Shown here: positions 7,791-15,770 of the stretch, piece by piece
Position numbering within the stretch: position 1 is the first letter of the stretch
How the letters are laid out: each line of letters starts with the position of its first letter
NCBI GenBank assembly: GCA_946480785.1
Contig: CAMLLD010000075.1
Coordinates: forward strand, 1 to 32,241
Source of the DNA: an uncultured Blastocatellia bacterium
Lineage (GTDB): Bacteria; Acidobacteriota; Blastocatellia; Pyrinomonadales; Pyrinomonadaceae
Direction: 5' to 3'
DNA length: 32,241 nt
Notes under the pieces: model-generated
Seen by the model: only the letters and a program-made list of their open reading frames with translations
Told to the model about the DNA's origin: nothing
Database searches by the model: none
Position numbers and translations under genes: made by a program

Positions 7791-10046
7791 TCACTCGCCA
7801 ATCACGTTACACGACGAAGCCGGACGTCCGAATAACACGTACCGAACATCGCTGCGTGTGCCTGATCCAGGCGGTGGAATAGAGCTAAGTCCATAGCCGA
7901 AAGCCGCAAACAGATTCCCGGGATTCTCAGTCGTGGGCGGCGCCTGCCTGATGGTCACGTAGTCGCCGAAACGACACGTGCCGACATTACTCGCAGTCGT
8001 GATGTACACGACGAAGTCGCCCCAGAATCCCACAACGTGATTTTCAAAATTCCCGTTGCCACCATACTCCAGTGAGAGTCCAACTTCTCCAGTGCAGGCG
8101 TTAGTAGACAGCGCGGGATATCCGAACGCGTAATTGTTGTTCCAGATCTGCACCTGTTGGATCTTGCTGAAGTTGTTGTTTCGATCCAGCGTCACCATCT
8201 CAACGTGAGGCTGTTGAAAGTTACTATCGGTCCCGGCTCCCCAGGCAAACCAAAGCTGATTACCTACGCGCGTTGAGCCGTCGATGGCGGTACCCGGAAA
8301 GCCGCCGCCGCATTGACCAAGCCAGTTTTGGTTGTCCGGCGTTAGCGAAGATAAGGCTACCCTGGCCCACGATGAAATGTTGACGTCGCGCCAGAAGTAA
8401 GTATTTGAGCCTTCCGCCAACGAGAAAACTCTCATTTGGCTGTTGCTCTGGTGTCCGGCCCAGAAGATTTCATTGAGCGTGTTCTGCATCAAGTGGCCGC
8501 CCCACACCATTCTTGAGTCCGGAGGATTCGTGTACTCAATCGTGATCGTGCCGGCCGCCTGAATACCAGCCAGTGATATCCGCGAAACCTGGACTCCGCT
8601 GTTGCAGCCTGAGGGACAACTGGGCCAGCCCACATCCCAGCTCAGATAAAGCGAATTGTTTCCTACTGAAAGGTCGGGGTAATCGACACCTGTACCAGCG
8701 GGCTGGCCGAAAAGACTCGACGGCAGATTCCAGTACGTCCAGGCAGTGCCGCCACTGCTCATAATTGCTGCCGGACTGGCAGAAGCAAGCCGGAAGCCAT
8801 TGTTTCCCTGCAGTAGCCAGATAAACCGATCGATGTTCGGTACATACTGAACAATTTGATCGCAGCAGAAGCCAATCGCGTCAGCGGGAAAGATGCTCGT
8901 TGGATTCAACTGGGTGAAATTGCCGCCGTTATTGGTCGAAAAGGCAGCCAACCAATTTGCCGTGACAAAGACGACGCCACCACCTACAGCGCCACTTGGT
9001 TCGGCGATGTTGCTGGCATTCGTGCCGAATCCCGCATTCTGAACAAAGTTAATCGGACCTGGGGCGTTTAGGAAAATTAACGGCCCAGCATCTGTTTTGC
9101 CCAAAGGCGGCGCTGTTTGCACGTTCGTACTTGTCTGAGTCGGAGTGCCGGGAATGAATGGTCCCAGTGGTGGAGTCCAGAGCGTTCCATTCTCATCACC
9201 CTCGAACGCTGGCGGCTGAGGTGGAAATGGTGCGCCAGTCACGAAGTTTGATCCCGCAACGGCCGAGTTGAGTGGTGCTGAGCCGGGCGCGTTTGGCGGA
9301 ATGGTGAGCGTCAGGTTGAAGGTAAAGCAAAAGGTTGAACCTCCGACCTGATATGTTCCCTGGACGGTCAGTGGGTATGTTCCATTAGGTTGGAAAGCGC
9401 CGCTGGTGAAAGTCGCATCGGCATTCGTTAAGCCGCCGGCGGGAATTGTTCCCAGATTGTTTGGAAGCGAGGGCGCTGTCAGCGTTCCGCCCTGCAGCGT
9501 CATCGACGTAATCTGAACATTCTCCGCAGGGGCAGTTCCGACGTTGGCGATTTGGAAGGCAGAGAGCAGTGTTGTCGGATTGGACAAACTTGCTCCCGGC
9601 GCGCGACCCTCCAGAACGGCAGCGGGTGCTACGCATTCGACCGACACTGTCAGCGTTGAACCGGGACTCGATGAAATTGTGATACTGAGTTGGTTCTGAT
9701 CGAGCAGCGCAACGGGTTTGACGATGGATGCGACTTGCTGATTGAGATCGCGTGGGCCGACGATCTGCTGACCGTTTAGTGAAATGGACGCACTACTCGC
9801 ACGTTTGCTTTTGTCGCCACTTCCATTTGCCACAACGATCTGGCACTGCCCCGTTCCACAATGTTGGAATGTCTCGGTAAAAGTTTGGGGCTGACCGGCA
9901 GCACGAGTGTATTGCTTTGGCCCAAAAGCAACGGTCATTGGTACCGGCGCTGCGGGTGGCGGAGTTGGTGCGCTCAGCACGCCTGAAATAAGCGTTACTG
10001 AACAGAGTGAGATAAACACTGTGAGCACTAAAAGTTTCTTTTTCAT
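7791..10046 (-). CDS. Large secreted protein, likely multi-domain beta-propeller
   Basis: This encodes a 751-residue exported protein. The ATG at 10046 is preceded by AAGGAGGG and begins MKKKLLVLTVFISLCSVTLI, a classic signal peptide. Residues of about 35-150 form a domain with SISLNGQQIVGPRDLNQQVA and a following NQLSITISSSPGSTLTV. I associate this pattern with exported repeat proteins of acidobacteria and cyanobacteria. Residues of about 165-265 look like an adhesin/CARDB-like Ig domain (FQIANVGTAPAENVQITSM). The remaining 450 residues contain repeated WxF/YxS and aspartate-rich turns (DRFIWLLQGNNGF, NQLWFAWGAGTDS), suggesting a sialidase-like or other propeller, but no catalytic set could be identified. 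There is no obvious C-terminal sorting signal. It is monocistronic as far as can be seen. Confidence 0.85.
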   Translation of the reverse strand: MKKKLLVLTVFISLCSVTLISGVLSAPTPPPAAPVPMTVAFGPKQYTRAAGQPQTFTETFQHCGTGQCQIVVANGSGDKSKRASSASISLNGQQIVGPRDLNQQVASIVKPVALLDQNQLSITISSSPGSTLTVSVECVAPAAVLEGRAPGASLSNPTTLLSAFQIANVGTAPAENVQITSMTLQGGTLTAPSLPNNLGTIPAGGLTNADATFTSGAFQPNGTYPLTVQGTYQVGGSTFCFTFNLTLTIPPNAPGSAPLNSAVAGSNFVTGAPFPPQPPAFEGDENGTLWTPPLGPFIPGTPTQTSTNVQTAPPLGKTDAGPLIFLNAPGPINFVQNAGFGTNASNIAEPSGAVGGGVVFVTANWLAAFSTNNGGNFTQLNPTSIFPADAIGFCCDQIVQYVPNIDRFIWLLQGNNGFRLASASPAAIMSSGGTAWTYWNLPSSLFGQPAGTGVDYPDLSVGNNSLYLSWDVGWPSCPSGCNSGVQVSRISLAGIQAAGTITIEYTNPPDSRMVWGGHLMQNTLNEIFWAGHQSNSQMRVFSLAEGSNTYFWRDVNISSWARVALSSLTPDNQNWLGQCGGGFPGTAIDGSTRVGNQLWFAWGAGTDSNFQQPHVEMVTLDRNNNFSKIQQVQIWNNNYAFGYPALSTNACTGEVGLSLEYGGNGNFENHVVGFWGDFVVYITTASNVGTCRFGDYVTIRQAPPTTENPGNLFAAFGYGLSSIPPPGSGTRSDVRYVLFGRPASSCNVIGE

Positions 10047-10398
10047 TGGCCCTCCTTCGAGCGTGTGGGAGAATGGCTCCGCATCTCTTGTGTCAAGAGT
10101 AAACTGCGGAACCAACTCGTTGAGACCTATGAACGTCGGATTAGAGAACCACTCTAGACCGGGCTCTGTTGAGGTAGACAGAAACGCAAAGGTAAAGCGA
10201 CTCTGGCGATGTTTAGTGACGCGAGGTTGAAGCGACGTTGGTGACTTCGTCGCTCTCCGAATCTCGAGCCACTAGGTCAGATGAGGCTTTGTCGTACGCC
10301 AAGTTTACGCCCGGGATTATACTCCTCAATCGTTGCTGATCAAGGTTGAAACGGCACGCTTGAGAACAGCCCAGCCTAAGCTCAAAGGACAAACGAAT
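10047..10398. other. 352-nt intergenic region without a gene
   Basis: Divergent spacer between the large secreted-protein gene (minus) and the ADOP permease (plus). An open frame on the minus strand crosses it and runs deep into the permease, but it lacks a ribosome site and has no recognisable protein features. The only structure I see is a 7-bp stem with a 10-nt loop at 10231-10254 (AGCGACG with CGTCGCT), without a T-run. Promoters for both flanking genes are expected here. Confidence 0.4.
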
Positions 10399-12849
10399 AT
10401 GCTTAGCGAAACTTACCAGGATTTGAAATATTCGCTGCGCATGTTGCGCAAAAACCCAGGCTTTGCGTGTGTGGTTGTAATCACCCTCGCCCTGGGAATT
10501 GGCGCTAACACTGCGATCTTCAGTTTTGTCAACGCGGTCATTCTCAATCCGCTGCCATTTCCGGACGCCGATCGACTCGTAGTGATCAGTGAGATCAGCA
10601 AAGAGGGCATGGAGATCGGTGCTTCGCTTCCTAACTTTCAAGACTGGCAAGTGCGTGCAAAATCGTTCGAGGAAATTGCGGGTTATCGCTTCGATACCTT
10701 CAATCTATCCGGCATGGGTAGTCCACAACGTTTGGTTGGGCAGGAAGTCACCGGGAATTACTTCCGCATTCTCGGAGTGCAACCACAGTTGGGTCGAACT
10801 TTCACGGAAGAGGAGGAGAAGTTCACACCTGTGGGGACGGCCCTACTCATCAGTGATTCCCTTTGGCGGACTACCTTCGGCTCGGATCCAAACATTTTGG
10901 GCAGGACCATGAATCTCGGCGGCTACGATTATTGGGTAATCGGTGTAATGCCGCCTCGTTTTGAATTCGTGAAAAAGACTGATATTTGGATGCCACTGGG
11001 TGGTTGGTTAGCACCCAACTCCGCATGGTTCCATCGCGAAAACTATATGGGTCTCGAAGCAATCGCCAAACTGAAACCGGGAATTTCGGTAAGTCAGGGC
11101 GACGTCGAGATGCATCAGCTCGCGGCTCAGCTCTCGAAAGAGCATTCGGATACAAATAGCGGGGCCAGTGCGTACTCGCGTTCACTTCAATCGCTGATCG
11201 TTCACGAAGTGCGCTCGACGTTACTGGTCCTGATGGGCGCTGTGGGATTTGTCTTGCTGATCGCCTGCGTCAATGTCGCTAATCTGTCGATTGCGCGTGC
11301 GCTCGTTCGCGAACAGGAGATGGGAATCAGAATGGCGCTCGGCGCTGGACGTCGTCGCCTCATTCGCCAGATGTTGAATGAAAGCCTTTTGTTGTCACTA
11401 CTGGGAGGCTTGGCCGGAATCGTCTGTGCGCGCTGGCTATTGGCGGCATTGATTAAGCTGGCCCCACCTAATCTTGCGCGCCTCGACGATGTGCATTTGA
11501 GTGGACGAGTGTTGCTGTTCACAGCCGGAATCACTTTGTTGACTGGTTTGCTGTTTGGACTTCTGCCTGCATGGTCCGCGACGCGCACTAAACCCGCGAT
11601 GGTGTTCAATCAACGATCGTCAACCTCCGGGCCTTTGCGTCGCCATCTTTTTGACGCCTTGTTAGTGGCGGAGATCGCCCTTGCATTAATGGTGGTAACT
11701 GGCGCCGTCCTGATGACCCGGACCATGTACAAGATCGCCCACGTCGATCCTGGGTTCCAAGCGGATCACTTACTCACCATGCGGCTCGATGTTCAGGATC
11801 CGAAATATAACTCTAAACTTGAATCTTTCCAGCGCAACGTTCTAACTAACATCAAGGCTATTCCGGGTGTCGAATCCGCCGCGTTCACACTCTCTTTACC
11901 GATCGAAGGATCGCAATGGGGATCGATATTTATTGTCGGGGATCAGCCCGTGCCTAGTCGCGCGCAAATTCCACAGGCCGACTTCAATCCCATCAGCCCT
12001 GAATACATCAAAACAATGCGAATTCCGTTGTTGAGGGGCCGGATTTTTACTGAAGCAGACACAGAGAAGTCACCGCAGGTGGTTTTAATCAATGAAACGA
12101 TGGCGCGGCGGTTCTGGCCTAACGAGGATCCGATTGGCAAACGAGTAAAGCAGGGTTGGCCGGAACAGACGACGCCGTGGTGTGAAGTAGTCGGGGTTGT
12201 TGGGGACGTCAAGATGCAAGGTGTCATTGAGCCGACTCGGCTTCATATTTATTTGCCCATCTCACAAAGTCCCATCACGAGTATGTATTTGGTTGTGCGA
12301 ACGCAAGTTGAACCGCAAAGCCTAAACCTACCAATTCAGGCCGCCGTGCATGCCGTCGACAGTCAGTTTCCATTGTATGAAGTTCGCACGATGGAAGATC
12401 GGATGCAGCGGGCCGTGGTGTCGCAGCGAGCGGCGATGATATTGCTCAGTGCGTTTGCGATCGTTGCGATGTTACTCGCGGTTGTGGGTATCTATGGCGT
12501 CATTTCGTGGGGAGTGGTCCAACGCACGCGCGAGATGGGCGTCCGTATGGCCTTGGGCGCTTTACGACGAGACGTCATGTGGTTGGTCCTGCGCCGCTGC
12601 TCTTTGCTTGTTCTTACGGGTGTATCGCTTGGTCTGTTTGGCGCATATGCACTAACCCGTGTGCTCGGAGCTTCATTATCAGAAGTTGGCCCCGGCAAGA
12701 CGCCGTTGCTATTTGGAGTGAAGGCATTTGATCCGATCACGTTTATTGTCGCGCCGATTTTGTTGGCAGTGGTGGCGCTTCTTGCGTGTTGTCTGCCGGC
12801 ACGACGGGCGACAAAGATCGATCCGTTAGTGGCGCTGAGGTATGAATGA
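10399..12849 (+). CDS. ADOP-family MacB/FtsX-type permease
   Basis: This encodes an 816-residue inner-membrane permease. The ATG at 10399 follows AAAGGA at a suitable distance. The N-terminus (DLKYSLRMLRKNPGF, then LALGIGANTAIFSFVNAVIL) is the signature of the acidobacterial duplicated-permease (ADOP) family. The order is TM1, a MacB periplasmic core domain (about 50-240), an FtsX block of three TMs (about 275-420) with the conserved VREQEMGIRMALGAGRRRL, a further TM, a second periplasmic domain, and a second FtsX block (about 675-815) with RTREMGVRMALGALRRDVM. Members are thought to work with a MacB-like ATPase. No ATPase gene is present here, so this is an orphan permease and its substrate is unknown. 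The coding sequence is slightly less GC-rich than its neighbours. Confidence 0.94.
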   Translation: MLSETYQDLKYSLRMLRKNPGFACVVVITLALGIGANTAIFSFVNAVILNPLPFPDADRLVVISEISKEGMEIGASLPNFQDWQVRAKSFEEIAGYRFDTFNLSGMGSPQRLVGQEVTGNYFRILGVQPQLGRTFTEEEEKFTPVGTALLISDSLWRTTFGSDPNILGRTMNLGGYDYWVIGVMPPRFEFVKKTDIWMPLGGWLAPNSAWFHRENYMGLEAIAKLKPGISVSQGDVEMHQLAAQLSKEHSDTNSGASAYSRSLQSLIVHEVRSTLLVLMGAVGFVLLIACVNVANLSIARALVREQEMGIRMALGAGRRRLIRQMLNESLLLSLLGGLAGIVCARWLLAALIKLAPPNLARLDDVHLSGRVLLFTAGITLLTGLLFGLLPAWSATRTKPAMVFNQRSSTSGPLRRHLFDALLVAEIALALMVVTGAVLMTRTMYKIAHVDPGFQADHLLTMRLDVQDPKYNSKLESFQRNVLTNIKAIPGVESAAFTLSLPIEGSQWGSIFIVGDQPVPSRAQIPQADFNPISPEYIKTMRIPLLRGRIFTEADTEKSPQVVLINETMARRFWPNEDPIGKRVKQGWPEQTTPWCEVVGVVGDVKMQGVIEPTRLHIYLPISQSPITSMYLVVRTQVEPQSLNLPIQAAVHAVDSQFPLYEVRTMEDRMQRAVVSQRAAMILLSAFAIVAMLLAVVGIYGVISWGVVQRTREMGVRMALGALRRDVMWLVLRRCSLLVLTGVSLGLFGAYALTRVLGASLSEVGPGKTPLLFGVKAFDPITFIVAPILLAVVALLACCLPARRATKIDPLVALRYE

Positions 12850-13046
12850 AGTTTGTGGTTTGAGTAGTGTGAGGGGATTTTGATGATTGTGACTTGAACC
12901 AATTACTTGCCGCTGCAAATGGGAAGCTAAGTCTTGCCGAAAGTGCTATCGCGCAGTTTTCCTCAGCGCGTACGCGTCCTGGGTGACTCGTTGTGCTGCG
13001 CATGCTGGATCGGCAAAGGCCCTCTTTTAGATCCCTATGAGCCTGC
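12850..13046. other. Intergenic region between convergent genes
   Basis: About 197 bases between the stop of the permease and the stop of the small secreted-protein gene. No gene, tRNA or clear intrinsic terminator is visible. Short reading frames crossing it have no ribosome site or recognisable composition. Confidence 0.3.
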
Positions 13047-13625
13047 TCAGGACGCCCATGCGCAGCTAGATCCCTTCCAGTCGAGGGCAACCCATTTTCC
13101 ATCTTTCTTCTCGAGGATATGAAAACCGCCGCCACCACAAAGCGGGCCACAGTGATGGCCCATGTAGACCACTGCCACCGTCTTCTCGACGTTGAAGCCT
13201 ACAGCCGACAATTCCATCCAACCACTTGAATCCGGGTAATGTTTATAGAATCCTTCCCAGCCAACTGTTTGAATTGTAGACCTCAATTCATCAGCAACGA
13301 TCAGCCCATATGGAACTCGGACCTTAATCCCTGGCTGAAGTAGCGAAGGTTTTGCATTCGCTTTGACATAAGCAGAAATTGCAGGCCCAATTTTCTCCTG
13401 CCACTCCTCCTCTGGGCGCAAGCACATTTCAAAACCCTTCGTCTCGTTTTGAATGATCAACCTTTTGGCATGTGCGTTCCTCAAAGGCGATTCCAACGGA
13501 AGAATAGCTGAATAAACCTCATATGCCTCTTCGTCCTCATACGGAGGGGCCTTGCCAGTAGTACTGTTGACACCTTGGGAAAACAACAAAGCTAAGATTA
13601 GTAATGATGTGATTTTGCCCAACAT
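13047..13625 (-). CDS. Small secreted protein with a CGxxCGGGG motif
   Basis: This encodes a 192-residue protein with a signal peptide (MLGKITSLLILALLFSQGVN). The middle part (EDEEAYEVYSAILPLE and onward) is mixed alpha/beta. The C-terminal third holds MGHHCGPLCGGGGFHILEKK, followed by DGKWV. I have seen the pattern GHHCGxLCGGG...LxKxxGKW in secreted proteins of acidobacteria and related phyla, but the function is not known to me. The two close cysteines plus paired histidines could bind a metal or form a disulfide. There is no strong ribosome site in front of the ATG at 13625. The gene stands alone, convergent to the permease and upstream of tRNA-Ser on the same strand. Confidence 0.78.
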   Translation of the reverse strand: MLGKITSLLILALLFSQGVNSTTGKAPPYEDEEAYEVYSAILPLESPLRNAHAKRLIIQNETKGFEMCLRPEEEWQEKIGPAISAYVKANAKPSLLQPGIKVRVPYGLIVADELRSTIQTVGWEGFYKHYPDSSGWMELSAVGFNVEKTVAVVYMGHHCGPLCGGGGFHILEKKDGKWVALDWKGSSCAWAS

Positions 13626-13699
13626 ATGATTGTGTTACTAGGACACGTCTAATGCTGCGCTTCGAGTTACATGAGTAGACGTAGTTTGCAGAAAAGCAA

Positions 13700-13784
13700 T
13701 GGCGGAGGGGACAGGACTCGAACCTGCATAGCCTTTCGGCCGGCGGTTTTCAAGACCGCTGCACTACCATTATGCGACCCCTCC
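13700..13784 (-). tRNA. tRNA-Ser (anticodon UGA)
   Basis: The minus strand folds as a class II tRNA. The acceptor stem GGAGGGG pairs with CCCCTCC and is followed by discriminator G and an encoded CCA (13702-13700). The anticodon stem GCGGT/ACCGC encloses loop CTTGAAA with anticodon TGA, reading UCA. A long variable arm (GGCC-GAAA-GGCT) and a T-arm with loop TTCGAGT complete it. Discriminator G and the long variable arm are serine identity features. The D-arm is odd, with a 3-bp stem and the loop TAATGGTAG, which looks more like the D-loop of tRNA-Gln or tRNA-Cys than the usual serine form. Confidence 0.95.
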
Positions 13785-13910
13785 GCAGGGTGACGCGCTC
13801 TGCATCTATGCGAGGCTTCAACGCGTTCAGCATGTGCGGGTGCTCCGCAGTGGCGTTAGAATATAGCCTAACCTGAACGGGTTTGCTATCGAAGACCACA
13901 TCTGCGTATC

Positions 13911-13951
13911 CCGGATCGGGTTCGCTATTAACCGGATCAGGTTCGCTAACA
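13911..13951. repeat. 21-nt tandem repeat ending at the nadE start codon
   Basis: Two adjacent near-identical 20-nt units start at 13911 (CCGGATCGGGTTCGCTATTA) and 13932 (CCGGATCAGGTTCGCTAACA), with a period of 21. A weaker relative, CTGAACGGGTTTGCTAT, occurs at about 13873-13889. The second copy ends two bases before the nadE ATG, so the repeat occupies the ribosome-binding region. Confidence 0.6.
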
Positions 13952-13953
13952 CC

Positions 13954-15615
13954 ATGCGCGTCACTATCGGCCAGATCAACACCACCAACGGCGACTTCGA
14001 AGCCAACACCAACAACATCATTCGCGGGATCGAGCAGGCTAAACGAGAAAACTCGGACCTCGTCGTGTTCCCCGAAATCTGCGTTCAGGGTTATATGTCG
14101 TTCGACTGGTTTCTCGATCGCGATCTGCAACGATGTGCACTCGAACCGCTAAAACGAATCATTCCCGTGACGCAGGGCATTACGGCGATCGTCGGCACGG
14201 TGCGGCCGTCAGGGCTGACAACAGGCCGTCATCTCTACAACTCCGCCGCGATCATTCGCAACGGTGAACTACTCGGTTACGCGGATAAAACGCTGCTGCC
14301 CGAGTATGATGTGTTCGACGATCCGCGCTACTTCCAACCCGCCCCGGAACGACATCTTTTTTCTCTTGAGGATCGTAAACTCGGCGTCGCGGTCTGCGAA
14401 GACTTTTGGAACGACAAAACCTTCTGGCGCGAGCGTCTCTACACAAACGATCCCGCCGACGAACTGATCGAACTCGGCGCGCAGGTGCTCGTCTCCATCA
14501 ACGCCTCGCCTTTCAATAAAGGCAAGATGGGCCAACGCTGCAAGATGGTCTCGCACCGCGCCAAAGCCGCCAACCTGCCCATCATCTTCGTCAACCTCGT
14601 CGGCGGTAACGACGGCATCATCTTCGACGGCGCCAGCATCGTCGCCGACGCGCGCGGCAAGATCATCCTGCAAGCGCCGCCGTTCGAAGAGTTCATCGGC
14701 ACGATTGACCTTGAGTGTGACACGGAAGACAAGTTCTGCCTCCCGGGCGACGATATCGAAACGATTCACGACGCGCTCGTGCTCGGCATTCGCGACTACG
14801 CCGGCAAGAACAGATTCACGCGCGCCGTCATCGGCTTGTCGGGCGGCATCGACTCCGCCGTCGTCGCCGCGCTCGCGTGTGAAGCGATCGGCGCGGAAAA
14901 CGTTTTGAGCGTAATGATGCCTTCGCCTTTCTCGTCACGTTCGAGCATCGACGACTCGGTCGCACTCGGCCGCCGGCTGGGCATGCCCGTCATCGAACAG
15001 CCGATCTCCAACGCCTACGAAATCCTGCGCGAAGAGCTGCACCTGCCCGCGCCTTCGATCGACAACCGCTCCGTCGCGTCCGAAAATCTCCAGTCGCGCC
15101 TGCGCGGCAATATATTGATGACGATCTCCAACGCGGAAAATCGTCTGCTGCTTTCAACCGGCAACAAGTCGGAACTCGCGCTCGGCTATTGCACGCTTTA
15201 CGGCGACACGAACGGCGGGCTCGCCGTGATCGGCGACGTGTTGAAGACCGAAGTCTACGCACTCGCAAAGTATCTCAATCGCGATCGCGAGATCATTCCG
15301 CACGCGATCATCGAGAAGCGCCCCTCGGCGGAATTGGCGCCGGGGCAGTTTGACGATCAATCGCTGCCGCCTTACGACCAACTCGATCGCGTGTTGAAGC
15401 TGTACTTCGAACAGAAAGCGACGCCCGCTGAGATTGTCGCAACAGGATTCGATCCGCAGTTTGTGCAGGACATTCTGAACCGCGTCGAGTCGCCGGCGAA
15501 TGAATTCAAACGCCGGCAACTGCCACCGACGCTGATCATCTCGCGCAATGCGATCGGCGTGGGCCGCCGCAGACCAGTAACGCATCACTACCGGCGCGAA
15601 CAACTAAATTGCTGA
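13954..15615 (+). CDS. nadE: Glutamine-dependent NAD+ synthetase
   Basis: This encodes a 553-residue cytoplasmic enzyme that makes NAD+ from deamido-NAD+, ATP and glutamine, the last step of NAD biosynthesis. The N-terminal nitrilase-type glutaminase domain (about 1-260) has its catalytic triad: E41 in VFPEICVQGY, K112 in ADKTLLPEYDVFDD and C148 in GVAVCEDFWND. The C-terminal synthetase domain (about 270-553) has the PP-loop SGGIDS at 296-301, then TGNKSELALGYCTLYGD and the KRPSAELAPGQ segment that binds the nucleotide substrate. The length fits the bacterial two-domain form. The ATG at 13954 has no good ribosome site; a tandem repeat fills that position. The gene starts 169 nt from tRNA-Ser, on the opposite strand. 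Confidence 0.97.
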   Translation: MRVTIGQINTTNGDFEANTNNIIRGIEQAKRENSDLVVFPEICVQGYMSFDWFLDRDLQRCALEPLKRIIPVTQGITAIVGTVRPSGLTTGRHLYNSAAIIRNGELLGYADKTLLPEYDVFDDPRYFQPAPERHLFSLEDRKLGVAVCEDFWNDKTFWRERLYTNDPADELIELGAQVLVSINASPFNKGKMGQRCKMVSHRAKAANLPIIFVNLVGGNDGIIFDGASIVADARGKIILQAPPFEEFIGTIDLECDTEDKFCLPGDDIETIHDALVLGIRDYAGKNRFTRAVIGLSGGIDSAVVAALACEAIGAENVLSVMMPSPFSSRSSIDDSVALGRRLGMPVIEQPISNAYEILREELHLPAPSIDNRSVASENLQSRLRGNILMTISNAENRLLLSTGNKSELALGYCTLYGDTNGGLAVIGDVLKTEVYALAKYLNRDREIIPHAIIEKRPSAELAPGQFDDQSLPPYDQLDRVLKLYFEQKATPAEIVATGFDPQFVQDILNRVESPANEFKRRQLPPTLIISRNAIGVGRRRPVTHHYRREQLNC

Positions 15616-15770
15616 CCGATACCCCGGTCTACAAAACAAAAAGCCGTGACCCAAAACTCAAGGCTTGACTGAAAACGCCCGAGACCTAATAATCTGCCGT
15701 CAACCCACTAATCGCGTGCGCCCAACACGCGATTCGCCTGCTTTCAACTCCATCTGTTTGCGAGGTCACG
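15616..15770. other. Intergenic spacer between nadE and the M1 peptidase gene
   Basis: In this 155-nt spacer, GACCG/CGGTC forms a small 5-bp hairpin right after the nadE stop, and AAGCC/GGCTT could pair around 15640-15665. Neither is followed by a T-run, so the terminator assignment is weak. The promoter of the M1 gene, if it has its own, should lie in the later half. Confidence 0.3.

Noticed and set aside
10213..10650. Minus-strand frame crossing the intergenic region into the ADOP permease
   Set aside because: No ribosome site and it overlaps 250 nt of a well-supported gene.
13700..13784. tRNA-Sec
   Set aside because: The anticodon is UGA, not UCA, and the acceptor stem is 7 bp, so it reads serine UCA codons.
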